Shown piece after piece: positions 53,803 through 61,340 of a DNA stretch of 64,000 nucleotides. The notes below the pieces were generated by a model, which worked only from the letters and a program-made list of their open reading frames with translations, ran no database searches and was not told the DNA's origin. Every line of letters starts with the position of its first letter. Position 1 is the first letter of the stretch. Source of the stretch: Dehalococcoidia bacterium. Lineage in GTDB: Bacteria > Chloroflexota > Dehalococcoidia > E44-bin15. The translations under genes and the position numbers were made by a program. The stretch is taken from positions 1 through 64,000 of the forward strand of contig DATKYK010000024.1 in NCBI GenBank assembly GCA_035528575.1, given 5' to 3'.

Positions 53803-53925
53803 ATTCTCATCAGATACTTTGCGATCCGCAGTAAAGACCATGAATATCTCGGCTGCCTGAAGGTTACCCAGGACATAACCGACCTGAAGAAGATTGAAGG
53901 TGAGAAGAGGCTGCTTGAGCCTTGA
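53803..53925 (+). pseudogene. 3' remnant of a DUF438/PAS-type protein gene
   Basis: The frame reads ILIRYFAIRSKDHEYLGCL, VTQDITDLKKIEGEKRLL and stops. This is the characteristic closing strand-helix of PAS domains in DUF438/hemerythrin-type proteins (R-Y-F-A-I-R-D...LG-x-L-E-V-T-Q-D-I-T). There is no start and the upstream 110 bases do not extend the similarity. A larger sensor gene has been deleted down to its last ~40 codons. Confidence 0.65.
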
Positions 53926-53948
53926 TAGAGAATATCGGAGGTGTGAAA

Positions 53949-54074
53949 ATGGGAGTCAAGAATGTGGGCGAAAAATATCGCTGCAATGTCTGCGGCAACG
54001 AGGTGACGGTGACCAAGGTCGGTGGCGGCACCCTAGTCTGCTGCGATCAGGAGATGGAGCTAATACAAGAATAG
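53949..54074 (+). CDS. Desulforedoxin-type rubredoxin-like protein (copy 1)
   Basis: 41 residues; the ATG follows GGAGGTGTGAAA. It is a Dx domain: YRCNVCGNEVTVTKVGGGTL and CCDQEME, i.e. a C-x-x-C pair and the diagnostic adjacent C-C pair that bind a single Fe(SCys)4. Desulforedoxin is found alone or as the N-terminal domain of desulfoferrodoxin (superoxide reductase). Here only the Dx domain is present; the neelaredoxin domain is absent. Likely electron carrier in the peroxide/superoxide chain of the island. Confidence 0.85.
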   Translation: MGVKNVGEKYRCNVCGNEVTVTKVGGGTLVCCDQEMELIQE

Positions 54075-54264
54075 AACAGCGCTCTCAGTTAGCTTCCTGT
54101 TTGCATTGTGTCGATGCAACCTCCAGAGCTTCCATGGAGCAATTGCTAGGATCGCTACTGAGGAGAGGGTAAGTAACCACTTCAGGCTCAGACTAACTTA
54201 TAGAACATTCACAGAACCAAAAGAATCAGACCCCTAACCTATCAGACGAAGGAGGTGAAAGGAA

Positions 54265-54408
54265 ATGCCAAGCGTGAGAGCTGTCCTAACCAATATGTCA
54301 GTTCCAATGCCTATTCACCGAAAACTGTATCTTGTTCTCCGTAACAATTCTATCAAAATATGGAAGAGGCAGAGCTGTTGTGGCCACTATGGTGAACCAG
54401 GCTGCTGA
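54265..54408 (+). CDS. Small protein with CCGHYGEPGC tail
   Basis: 47 residues, ATG behind GAAGGAGGTGA (a near-perfect site). The N-terminal ~35 residues form a basic amphipathic segment (MPIHRKLYLVLRNNSIKIWKR); the end is C-C-G-H-Y-G-E-P-G-C, three Cys and one His that could bind a metal. I have the impression that such tails recur in small proteins of anaerobes, but no function is known to me. The translation signal is the best support. Confidence 0.65.
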   Translation: MPSVRAVLTNMSVPMPIHRKLYLVLRNNSIKIWKRQSCCGHYGEPGC

Positions 54409-54450
54409 GAAGTTGTGAAATAGCCTCCTGGTCAAGGAGGAAAGGGGTAG

Positions 54451-54564
54451 AAGGTAGATAATAAGTACCGCTGCACTGTCTGCGGCAACGAGATAATAGT
54501 GACCAGGGTCGGCAGCGGAACTATAGTCTGCTGCGATGAGGAGAGGGCACCAATCGGAAAATAA
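54451..54564 (+). pseudogene. Desulforedoxin-type copy 2, start codon lost
   Basis: Reads KYRCTVCGNEIIVTRVGSGT and CCDEE, so all four Fe-ligand Cys are kept and it is a diverged duplicate of 53949-54074. Upstream in frame there is a TAG at 54448-54450 and no ATG, GTG or TTG between it and the first conserved residues. A GTA at 54454 sits where a GTG start would be expected, six bases after AAAGGGG. Either a one-base start loss or non-canonical initiation. Confidence 0.6.
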
Positions 54565-54584
54565 TTTCGATGAAGGAGGTAGAA

Positions 54585-55163
54585 ATGGGTTACACTGCTA
54601 AGGACTATACAAGTTTAATCGGAATAGAGGGATTCAGCGAGCCGCTGCTCAACAATCACTTCACACTGTATCAGGGCTATGTCACCAATACCAACAAGCT
54701 ATATGATTCACTTACTGCCATGCTCAAGGAAGGCAAAACGGCCACCCCGGAATACGCCGAGCTTAAGCGCCGTTTCGGCTTCGAGTTCAACGGTATGCGC
54801 CTCCACGAATACTACTTCGAAAACCTCGGCGGCAAGGGGACACTAAACAAATCTGGCAAGCTGGCCCAGCTGTTGCCCGGTGCATACGGCAGCTACGAGG
54901 ACTGGGAGAAGGACTTTCGCGCCACCGCCACCATGCGGGGAATCGGTTGGGCTATCCTGTACCAGGATAACGTAACCGGCTGGCTGATAAACCAGTGGAT
55001 AAATGAGCATGAGACCGGCCACCCTGCAGGTTGTACCCCCATTCTGGTGCTGGATGTTTTCGAGCATGCCTTCATGATCGACTATGGGCTGAAGCGAGCC
55101 GACTATATCGATGCCTTCTTCAAGAACATCAACTGGGATGCGGTCGAGGCTCGCCTCAAGTAG
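54585..55163 (+). CDS. Fe/Mn superoxide dismutase
   Basis: 192 residues from the ATG at 54585, chosen for AAGGAGGT at 54573-54580; an ATG at 54570 precedes the site. It is an iron/manganese-type SOD: first His ligands in LLNNHFTLYQGY and FNGMRLHEYYFENLG, then LDVFEHAFMIDYG with the Asp and His ligands (family consensus D-x-W-E-H-A; here F replaces W). GWAILYQDNVTGWLINQW is the central beta region. It converts superoxide to O2 and H2O2, which the island's catalase and rubrerythrins can remove. The substitution near the metal may tune Fe/Mn preference; not determinable. Confidence 0.9.
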   Translation: MGYTAKDYTSLIGIEGFSEPLLNNHFTLYQGYVTNTNKLYDSLTAMLKEGKTATPEYAELKRRFGFEFNGMRLHEYYFENLGGKGTLNKSGKLAQLLPGAYGSYEDWEKDFRATATMRGIGWAILYQDNVTGWLINQWINEHETGHPAGCTPILVLDVFEHAFMIDYGLKRADYIDAFFKNINWDAVEARLK

Positions 55164-55256
55164 AGGCAACCGTCTGGGCCCAGCTTTGAGATAAAGGTCG
55201 CATACAGGGATCAGCCCAGTGGTTAAAATGTGGTTGAGATGACCAGAGGAGGGGTT

Positions 55257-56444
55257 ATGAAGAGAGCATACCTTGACCATGTAGCGACAACCCCAGTCCT
55301 TCCCCAGGTGCTGAAGGCTATGCTTCCCTACCTCAAGGATGCCTATGGCAATCCTCAATCCATCCATGAGTGGGGAGACCAAGCCAGGGAAGCGCTGGAT
55401 GATGCCCGCAGCAAGGTTGCCGCCCTCATTGGCGCCCAGCCTGAGGAGATCATCTTCACCGGCTCGGGCACCGAGGCCAACAACTTCGCCATCAAGGGGT
55501 TGGCCCTCGCCCGGCAGTCCCAGGGGAAGCACGTTGTCATCTCTGCCATCGAACATTTTTCAGTTCTTCATTCAGCTAAGACGCTGGAGAAGTTGGGCTT
55601 TGAGGTCACTCAGGTACCAGTGGACAAGTACGGGCTGGTCGATCCTGAAAAGGTCGGTAAGAGCATAAGGGAGGATACGGTTCTGGTATCCATCATGCAC
55701 GCCAACGGCGAGGTGGGCACCATCCAGCCCATCGCCGAGATAGCTAAGGTGGTGAAGAAAACGGGGGCCCTGTTCCACACCGATGCAGTAGCCACCGCAG
55801 GCTCAATACCTGTTGATGTCAGAGAGCTCGGTGTTGATGCGCTAAGCCTGACCCCCAACCAGTTCTATGGCCCCAAGGGTGTTGGCGCCCTGTGGTTTAA
55901 AAAAGGTGTACGCATTATGCCCTTCCTCGATGGTGGGGTGCAGGAGGGAGGAAGGAGGGCGGGGACCGAGAACGTTCCCTCAATCGTAGGTTTGGGAAAA
56001 GCAGCAGAGCTGGCTCGAGAGGAAATGGCGTCCCGGATGGCCCACCTCTCTGCCCTGCGCGATAGGTTGATCGAGGGACTGCTGTCACGGATCGAGAATG
56101 CCATCCTCACCGGACATCCCACCCAGCGCCTCCCCGGCAATGCCAGCTTCTGCATCGAGTTTATTGAAGGAGAGTCAATGCTCATGCTGTTAAGTCACCA
56201 GGGAATAGCGGCATCCAGCGGTTCGGCTTGCACGTCCAGGGCGCTCAAGGCCTCTCACGTGCTCACCGCTATGGGGGTTCCTGCCGAGATCGCACAGGGG
56301 TCGCTACTATTCAGCCTTGGCTTGGAGAATACCGAGGAGGACATTGACTATGTATTGGAAGCGCTGCCGCCTATTGTTGATCGGCTCCGGCAGATGTCAC
56401 CGCTATATTCCAAATTTATAAAAGGTCAGCGAGGAGGAAGTTGA
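55257..56444 (+). CDS. NifS/IscS-type cysteine desulfurase homologue lacking the PLP Lys
   Basis: 395 residues from the ATG at 55257 (GAGGAGGGG upstream). It is a class V aminotransferase fold with [11 protein letters not shown]100 ([12 protein letters not shown]-stacking), [15 protein letters not shown] and the active Cys C325 in [17 protein letters not shown]. The motif that normally reads S-A-H-K-x-Y-G-P-K-G, with the Schiff-base Lys, here reads [10 protein letters not shown]: the Lys is Q202. Archaeoglobus IscS has a comparable Lys loss (to Asp) and is poorly active as isolated. IscU starts two bases downstream, so it is kept as part of an Fe-S or sulfur-relay unit. Confidence 0.88.
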   Translation: MKRAYLDHVATTPVLPQVLKAMLPYLKDAYGNPQSIHEWGDQAREALDDARSKVAALIGAQPEEIIFTGSGTEANNFAIKGLALARQSQGKHVVISAIEHFSVLHSAKTLEKLGFEVTQVPVDKYGLVDPEKVGKSIREDTVLVSIMHANGEVGTIQPIAEIAKVVKKTGALFHTDAVATAGSIPVDVRELGVDALSLTPNQFYGPKGVGALWFKKGVRIMPFLDGGVQEGGRRAGTENVPSIVGLGKAAELAREEMASRMAHLSALRDRLIEGLLSRIENAILTGHPTQRLPGNASFCIEFIEGESMLMLLSHQGIAASSGSACTSRALKASHVLTAMGVPAEIAQGSLLFSLGLENTEEDIDYVLEALPPIVDRLRQMSPLYSKFIKGQRGGS

Positions 56445-56445
56445 G

Positions 56446-56859
56446 ATGCCTGTTTACAGCGACAAGGTAATGGAACACTTCATGAACCCCCGCAATGTAG
56501 GGGAGATCGAGGATGCCGATGGCATCGGTGAAGAGGGAAACCCCGTCTGCGGGGATATGATGACATTCTACATCAAGGTGGACGATAACCATCTCAGCGA
56601 TGTCAAGTTCAAGACCTTCGGCTGCGGCGCTGCCATCGCCGTTTCCAGCATCGTGAGCGAGATGGCTATGGGCAAGACCCTGGAGGAGGCAAGGAAGATT
56701 ACTCCGGCCCTTGTGGCCCAGGAGCTTGAGGGGCTGCCCAAGAATAAGTATCACTGCTCCAACCTCGGCGCTCAAGCGCTGAATAAGGCCATCGATGACT
56801 ACCTGAAGAAGCAGGGCAAAGCTATAAAAAACGGAAGGAGGAGGAAGGATGACAAGTAG
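56446..56859 (+). CDS. iscU: IscU/NifU-type Fe-S cluster scaffold
   Basis: 137 residues with all three scaffold Cys: GNPVCGD (about C35), FGCGAAIAVSS (about C61) and HCSNLGAQ (about C105). The start MPVYSDKVMEHFMNPRNVGEI is the family signature. The C-terminal tail is basic (KNGRRRKDDK), and the last 11 bases overlap the next gene. It directly follows the Lys-less NifS homologue, so sulfur may come from that protein or, if it is inactive, from sulfide or another donor. Confidence 0.93.
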   Translation: MPVYSDKVMEHFMNPRNVGEIEDADGIGEEGNPVCGDMMTFYIKVDDNHLSDVKFKTFGCGAAIAVSSIVSEMAMGKTLEEARKITPALVAQELEGLPKNKYHCSNLGAQALNKAIDDYLKKQGKAIKNGRRRKDDK

Positions 56860-57040
56860 TGAAAAGCCAAAGGAGAATGAGAGGAGGTGCTTTTGCCCCT
56901 ACTGTGATGAGGAGCTGGCTATGTCCCCTGCGCCTTATTGTCAGCCGTGCCACATTGAGCTACGGTATTGCCTGAAATGTAATATAGTAGTGGAGAAAAC
57001 GGCCAAGGTCTGTCCACAATGTGGGCGAACTTTGGAGTAA
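56849..57040 (+). CDS. Double zinc-ribbon small protein
   Basis: 63 residues with three metal-binding pairs: CFCPYC (about 14-19), YCQPCHIE (about 30-37) and YCLKCN with VCPQCGRTLE at the end. These give about two zinc ribbons. AAGGAGGAGGAAGG precedes the ATG within the iscU gene, so the two are translationally coupled. Role unknown; such proteins often act as adapters for Fe-S or sulfur-transfer partners. Confidence 0.75.
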   Translation: MTSSEKPKENERRCFCPYCDEELAMSPAPYCQPCHIELRYCLKCNIVVEKTAKVCPQCGRTLE

Positions 57041-57532
57041 GTGGCGAGCATGGCTGAGAAAGAGAGTGTGACTCTGGTGGTATTCAGCGGAGAGCTAGAC
57101 AAGGCCCTGGCCGCCTTCAATATCGCCATCGGGGCCGCCTCAATGGGGATGGAGGTGAGCATGTTCTTCACCTTCTGGGGGCTAAATATCATCAAGAGAA
57201 ATGAGGGCAGCATAAAAAGCCGGGGGATAATGAGGAAGATGCTCAATAGAATGAACCGGGGCGGCGCCAAGAGACTGCCCTTATCAAAATTTCAGATGCT
57301 CGGCTTGGGCAAATGGATGATTGGGCGGTTAATGCGTGATATAAAGTCTCCTCCCCTTGAGGAGATGATGGCCATGGCTAAGGGTATGGGGGTAAAATTT
57401 ATCGCCTGCACCACCTCTATGGGGATGATGGGGATAGGAAAAGAGGCCTTCATCCCCGACGTGGACAGCTTCGCCGGGGTAGCCACCTACCTAGCTGAGG
57501 CTAAAGAGGGAAATGTCAATCTCTTTATTTAA
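57041..57532 (+). CDS. DsrE/DsrF-like (DsrE2) sulfur-relay protein
   Basis: 163 residues from the GTG directly after the preceding stop; an ATG at 57050 is an alternative. The Rossmann-like segment VTLVVFSGELDKALAAFNIA and AASMGMEVSMFFTFWGLNII match the DsrE/DsrF-like, peroxiredoxin-like (DsrE2) family, which carries sulfane sulfur. KFIACTTSMGMMGI contains a conserved Cys. The C-terminal FAGVATYLAEAK is typical. It lies immediately before a TusA gene, the classical partner, making a persulfide relay with the NifS homologue and IscU. Confidence 0.88.
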   Translation: MASMAEKESVTLVVFSGELDKALAAFNIAIGAASMGMEVSMFFTFWGLNIIKRNEGSIKSRGIMRKMLNRMNRGGAKRLPLSKFQMLGLGKWMIGRLMRDIKSPPLEEMMAMAKGMGVKFIACTTSMGMMGIGKEAFIPDVDSFAGVATYLAEAKEGNVNLFI

Positions 57533-57544
57533 GGAGGCATGGCT

Positions 57545-57775
57545 ATGAAGGCAGATGCCACTTTAGACTGCATCGGATTATACTGTCCCATGCCCATCGC
57601 TCACACCGCCAATAAGCTAAAAGAGCTGGAAGTTGGGCAGGTGCTGGAGATATTGGCCGACGACGAGGGCATTAAAGAAGACATGCCTGCCTGGTGCCGT
57701 ACTACGGGAAATGAGCTGTTGGGGATTGAGGATGAATCGGGGCAATATAAAGTTTATGTTAAGAAATCAAAGTAG
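57545..57775 (+). CDS. TusA-family sulfur carrier
   Basis: 76 residues from the ATG at 57545, chosen because AAGGAGG at 57531-57537 gives seven-base spacing; the ATG at 57539 is too close. The family motif LDCIGLYCPMPIAHTANKL shows the C-P-x-P with the persulfide-carrying Cys. EVGQVLEILADDEGIKEDMPAWCRTTGNELL is the rest of the fold. It is expected to receive sulfur from a desulfurase or DsrE protein and pass it on. Confidence 0.92.
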   Translation: MKADATLDCIGLYCPMPIAHTANKLKELEVGQVLEILADDEGIKEDMPAWCRTTGNELLGIEDESGQYKVYVKKSK

Positions 57776-57788
57776 AAAGGCGGAACCA

Positions 57789-58361
57789 ATGGAACTTAAA
57801 GGCAGCAGGACAGAGCACAATCTGCTGGCGTCATTTGCCGGCGAATCGCAGGCGAGGAATCGTTATACATACTTTGCATCGGTTGCAAAAGAGGCCGGGT
57901 ATGAACAGATCGCCGCTATCTTCCTCGAGACAGCAGACAACGAAAAAGAGCATGCTAAGCGATACTTCCAATTCCTTCAGGGGGGAGACGCGGAAATCAC
58001 TGCAACTTACCCAGCGGGTGTCATAGGTGATACCGCAGCAAATCTGGAAGCGGCAGCAGCCGGGGAAAACCTGGAATGGACCAAACTATACAAAGAAGCT
58101 GGGGAAGTGGCTCGCCAGGAAGGTTTTCAAGAGATAGCAAATGTATTTTGGGAAATCGCTGAAGTAGAAGAACAGCATGAGCTTCGCTATAGAAAGCTTC
58201 TCAAGAATGTGAAAGAGAACAAGGTATTTAAGAAAGATGTAGTTGTCAAATGGAAGTGTCGCAATTGCGGCTATGTCCACGAAGGGATGGAAGCCCCCAA
58301 GCAGTGCCCCGCCTGTGACCATCCTCAGAGCTATTACGAGCTTATGGCCGAGAATTATTGA
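57789..58361 (+). CDS. rbr: Rubrerythrin
   Basis: 190 residues from the ATG at 57789. The ferritin-like diiron domain spans about residues 5-140: LLASFAGESQARNRYTYFAS, ETADNEKEHAKRYFQF, AGENLEWTKLYKEAGEVARQEGF, AEVEEQHELRYRKLL, with the E-x-x-H pairs intact. A C-terminal rubredoxin-like domain follows: WKCRNCGYVHEGMEAPKQCP with ACDHPQSYY. It reduces hydrogen peroxide to water using electrons from rubredoxin, which is encoded 1.1 kb downstream. It starts 13 bases after the TusA gene. Confidence 0.94.
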   Translation: MELKGSRTEHNLLASFAGESQARNRYTYFASVAKEAGYEQIAAIFLETADNEKEHAKRYFQFLQGGDAEITATYPAGVIGDTAANLEAAAAGENLEWTKLYKEAGEVARQEGFQEIANVFWEIAEVEEQHELRYRKLLKNVKENKVFKKDVVVKWKCRNCGYVHEGMEAPKQCPACDHPQSYYELMAENY

Positions 58362-58432
58362 TAGAGCCTGGCCAAGCTTAATTTTCAGCCTACATTTCCT
58401 AAAATTTAAAAATCTGATACGAGGTGAGAGGA

Positions 58433-58876
58433 ATGACAGTAACTCTCAGGGACGAGATCGTAACATACATGGAGAAATGCCGTGCATGTACCATTGCCAC
58501 CGCCAACACTGATGGTCAACCTAGCGCCTCCACCGTTTTCTTTAAAAACAGCGGGACAGACATATATTTCAACACAGCAAGAGATGCTGAAAAGGTGAAG
58601 AACATTCTGGTAAATCCCCGCGTAGCAATAGCCATAGAGGAACGCGTACCCATTCCTAACGAGGATAAGGGTATCAAAGGCATTCAGTACATTGGAAAGG
58701 CTGAGATATTAGCTGACAAGAATATTACTGAAGTGCCAAAGGCTGTGATGGCAAGACACAATGCCTTCAATAGTGTGAAAGCTGGAAACTCAGTAATCGT
58801 TAAAGTGACTCCACTGAAGATATACCTAATTGACTACTCCCGGGGATTTCGGCATCGGGAACTTCTCGAGTTTTAA
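58433..58876 (+). CDS. Pyridoxamine 5'-phosphate oxidase-like FMN protein
   Basis: 147 residues from the ATG at 58433 (GAGAGGA just upstream); a GTG at 58424 would add three. It is a split-beta-barrel flavin-binding protein: CTIATANTDGQPSASTVFF, IYFNTARDAEKVKNILVNPR and IQYIGKAEILAD are the family landmarks. It lacks the specific residues of true PdxH. Such proteins bind FMN, F420 or haem and reduce varied substrates. It sits between rubrerythrin and the flavin reductase, so an electron-transfer or O2-related function is likely but unproven. Confidence 0.85.
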   Translation: MTVTLRDEIVTYMEKCRACTIATANTDGQPSASTVFFKNSGTDIYFNTARDAEKVKNILVNPRVAIAIEERVPIPNEDKGIKGIQYIGKAEILADKNITEVPKAVMARHNAFNSVKAGNSVIVKVTPLKIYLIDYSRGFRHRELLEF

Positions 58877-58937
58877 TCGAGACTAGAAGGCCCGACGATG
58901 CAGGGTATGGTAAGGAATAAAAGTTTTAAGGAGCGAA

Positions 58938-59444
58938 ATGGACACCAAGGTCTTACACCAGATAAGCTATGGAATGTACATCGTTGGCTCCAGAAAGGGA
59001 GATAGAATAAACGGTCAGACCTGTAACACCGTGATCCAGGTCTCCTCGGAGCCGCCGATTATATCGGCGTGCATCAATAAAGGAAACCTCACCCATGAGT
59101 TCATCGAGGGTAGCGGGGTCTTCACCGCTTCAATTTTGTCTCAGGACACACCGCTGAGCCTGATCGGACGCTTTGGCTTCAAATCAGGCAGAGAGGTGGA
59201 CAAGTTTGAGGGCATAGATTATAAGCTGGGCGAGACCAAAGCTCCCATCGTCCTCGATAACACCCTGGCCTACCTCGAAGCCAAGGTGATTAGCGAGGTG
59301 GATGTGGGAACGCACACTATTTTTATCGGTGAGCTTGTGGGCGCTGAAGCTATCCAGGAAGGTGAGCCGATGACGTATGCCTATTATCATCAGGTGAAGC
59401 GAGGCACTACACCTAAAACAGCTCCCTCCTATCACAAAGATTGA
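58938..59444 (+). CDS. Flavin reductase-domain protein (Hrb-like)
   Basis: 168 residues, flavin reductase/FMN-binding split-barrel domain: [60 protein letters not shown], and a C-terminal [19 protein letters not shown]. In high-molecular-weight rubredoxin (Hrb) this domain is fused to a rubredoxin; here the rubredoxin is a separate gene 19 bases downstream. The TPKTAPSY tail is the usual inter-domain linker start, which supports a split Hrb. It likely passes NAD(P)H-derived electrons to rubredoxin for rubrerythrin or flavodiiron reduction. Confidence 0.9.
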   Translation: MDTKVLHQISYGMYIVGSRKGDRINGQTCNTVIQVSSEPPIISACINKGNLTHEFIEGSGVFTASILSQDTPLSLIGRFGFKSGREVDKFEGIDYKLGETKAPIVLDNTLAYLEAKVISEVDVGTHTIFIGELVGAEAIQEGEPMTYAYYHQVKRGTTPKTAPSYHKD

Positions 59445-59463
59445 GGCAAGAAAGGAGATAGGT

Positions 59464-59628
59464 ATGGCAGCAGTGAAATATGAGTGCACCGTTTGTGGCT
59501 ACGTATATGATCCCGAACAAGGCGATGCCGAAGGCGGCATCGAGCCGGGGACGCCTTTCGAGGAGCTGCCCGATGATTGGCAGTGTCCAGTCTGCGGGGC
59601 CAGTAAGGATGAGTTTCAAAAGCTATAG
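59464..59628 (+). CDS. Rubredoxin
   Basis: 54 residues, ATG behind AAAGGAGATAGGT. Canonical rubredoxin: [45 protein letters not shown]. The two C-x-x-C-G loops bind one iron. It follows the flavin reductase gene, so the two form a split high-molecular-weight rubredoxin. Electron donor to the rubrerythrins and perhaps to a flavodiiron protein. Confidence 0.95.
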   Translation: MAAVKYECTVCGYVYDPEQGDAEGGIEPGTPFEELPDDWQCPVCGASKDEFQKL

Positions 59629-59663
59629 GAGTGATTGAATTCCAGGAAGGGAGGTGAACAAAT

Positions 59664-59819
59664 ATGGCGGAGCAGTTATGTCCAGTATGCGGCTGTCACA
59701 TCGCCGGTTCTGGCTATGAGAGTGAGGGCGTGGTCTATTGCTGCGAGCCCTGCGCCAGCAGCAGCCCGTGCGAGTGCGATTGCTGCCATGTTGCCGAAGA
59801 ACACGAAGAAAAGAAATAG
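59664..59819 (+). CDS. Bacterial metallothionein-like protein
   Basis: 51 residues with 11 Cys: QLCPVCGCHIAG, GVVYCCEPCASSSP, CECDCCHVAEEH. The order of a C-x-x-C-G-C loop, a Y-C-C-E-x-C-A turn and a Cys-rich end resembles the prokaryotic metallothionein (SmtA/BmtA) family, with His able to help bind Zn or Cd. AAGGGAGGTGAAC precedes the ATG. Likely metal buffering or thiolate redox scavenging during oxidative stress. Confidence 0.8.
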   Translation: MAEQLCPVCGCHIAGSGYESEGVVYCCEPCASSSPCECDCCHVAEEHEEKK

Positions 59820-60023
59820 ACACGTCATCCTTTATGTGGAATGTTGTCTAGTCGAGATTGCAGCATCAAGTCTAGACCAGCAGAAAGGTTAAGGTTACTG
59901 GATATCGCCAAGGGATAACGATATTCTGGACTCACTACACTATATAGAGATAACACGGTGAGCCTGTATCAAACATTGGCGCTTCAACCGGAAATGTAGA
60001 CCTAAAAGGAGGTGGATAGCGCC

Positions 60024-60632
60024 TTGTGGAAATGTACCAATTGTCACCATGTAGAACTTACCACCGATAAACCTGAGCGTTGCCCACTCTGCGGTGTGGA
60101 GGCAGAAAAGCTGGTCCCCCATGAGATCCCGGGGATAAAAGGGATAAAGACCCTTAAAAACCTCAAGGACGGCTTCGTTGCCGAGTCACAAGCCCACCAG
60201 AGGAACCTCGCCTTCGCCATGAAGGCCGAGGAGGACGGCTACCGCCAAGTGGCAAGACTGTTCCGTGCTATCGCTGAGGCCGAGGGAGTTCACGCCTTCC
60301 ATCACCTCCGCCTCCTCGGTGGTGTGTCCGATACTCAGGAGAACCTGGAAAGCGCATTCGAAAGGGAGAACCTCGCCAGCAGCACCTATCCTCAGTTCAT
60401 CGTGGAGGCTAATAAGGAAGATAATGCACACGTGGCAAGGATCTTCAGTTACTCTCGCGACGTTGAGCGGGGACACGCCAAGCTCTACGAAAAGGCGCTG
60501 GAGCACATGCTGGCCGATGTGGATACCGAATACTATGTATGCGGTGTCTGCGGCTATGTATCAGATGGTGTCCTCCCTGACCGATGCCCCATTTGCGGTG
60601 CCCCCGCAGAGCGGTTCAGGAAGGTTGTCTAA
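60024..60632 (+). CDS. Rubrerythrin with rubredoxin-like domains at both ends
   Basis: 202 residues from the TTG at 60024: AAAGGAGGTGG (60005-60014) is the site, so the GTG at 60012 lies within it and is unlikely to be the start. N-terminal rubredoxin-like knuckles WKCTNCHHV and RCPLCGVE (residues ~2-28), ferritin-like diiron domain (~40-165, FVAESQAHQRNLAFAM, AIAEAEGVHAFHH, SYSRDVERGHAKLYEKAL), and C-terminal YVCGVCGYVSDG with RCPICGAP. The two-ended type resembles nigerythrin/'reverse' rubrerythrins. Probable peroxidase with extra electron-entry domain. Confidence 0.88.
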   Translation: MWKCTNCHHVELTTDKPERCPLCGVEAEKLVPHEIPGIKGIKTLKNLKDGFVAESQAHQRNLAFAMKAEEDGYRQVARLFRAIAEAEGVHAFHHLRLLGGVSDTQENLESAFERENLASSTYPQFIVEANKEDNAHVARIFSYSRDVERGHAKLYEKALEHMLADVDTEYYVCGVCGYVSDGVLPDRCPICGAPAERFRKVV

Positions 60633-60759
60633 CTAGCCAGGTTCTGAGTGAAGGAGTCAGGGATATTGTAGTGGCAGGTATCACCCAGCAAAAGGGCATA
60701 GGTTTCGAACTCACCTGTTAGGGAGCGAAGCTACAAAAACAATAAGTGGAGGTAATTAT

Positions 60760-61278
60760 ATGCTGAGTAAAAAAATGGAAGCAGCGCTGAATGAGCAGCT
60801 TAATAAAGAGATGTATTCGGCATACCTCTATATGTCTATGTCTGCCTACAGGACACATATCGGGCTTAAGGGGTTTGCCAACTGGTTTATGGTGCAGTAT
60901 CAGGAAGAGATGCTGCATGCCATGAAATTCTATGACTACATCAATGACCAGGGCGGGCAGGTTATGCTCATGGCCATCGATGCGCCGCCGACAGAGTTCG
61001 AGTCGCCCCTCGACATGTTCGAGAAAACGCTGAAGCACGAGCAGTTCGTCACCAGGCGCATTAATGACCTCGTCGACCTGGCGATCAAGGAGAAGGATGA
61101 CGCGACGAATATCTTTCTACAGTGGTACGTTACCGAACAGATCGAAGAGGAAGCCAACGACAACGATATCATCGCCAAGCTAAAGCTTGTGGGCAAAAAG
61201 GGCGATGCCTTGCTTATGTTGGATAAGGAGCTCGCAGCGCGGGTCTTTACACCACCTGCAACATCTCAGGAGGCTTAG
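60760..61278 (+). CDS. ftnA: Ferritin (bacterial non-haem)
   Basis: 172 residues, canonical ferritin: MEAALNEQLNKEMYSAYLYM (ferroxidase Glu), FMVQYQEEMLHAMKFYDYI (E-x-x-H site), and QWYVTEQIEEEANDND. Stores iron as a mineral in a 24-mer, limiting Fenton chemistry. GTGGAGGT before the ATG. Same-strand neighbours are rubrerythrin and catalase, a coherent iron/peroxide set. Confidence 0.94.
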   Translation: MLSKKMEAALNEQLNKEMYSAYLYMSMSAYRTHIGLKGFANWFMVQYQEEMLHAMKFYDYINDQGGQVMLMAIDAPPTEFESPLDMFEKTLKHEQFVTRRINDLVDLAIKEKDDATNIFLQWYVTEQIEEEANDNDIIAKLKLVGKKGDALLMLDKELAARVFTPPATSQEA

Positions 61279-61340
61279 ATGATTTCACTGAAAGCTATAT
61301 AGAGCATACAAACCATCATTCGCGAAATAAGGAGGATGTC

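Noticed and set aside
57633-57788. Longer start for the rubrerythrin gene
   Set aside because: The upstream extension overlaps the TusA gene in another frame and adds no conserved sequence; the ATG at 57789 gives the family's usual N-terminus.
59635-59892. 85-codon frame overlapping the metallothionein gene
   Set aside because: It is a shifted reading; the 51-residue Cys-rich frame has the ribosome binding site and family pattern.
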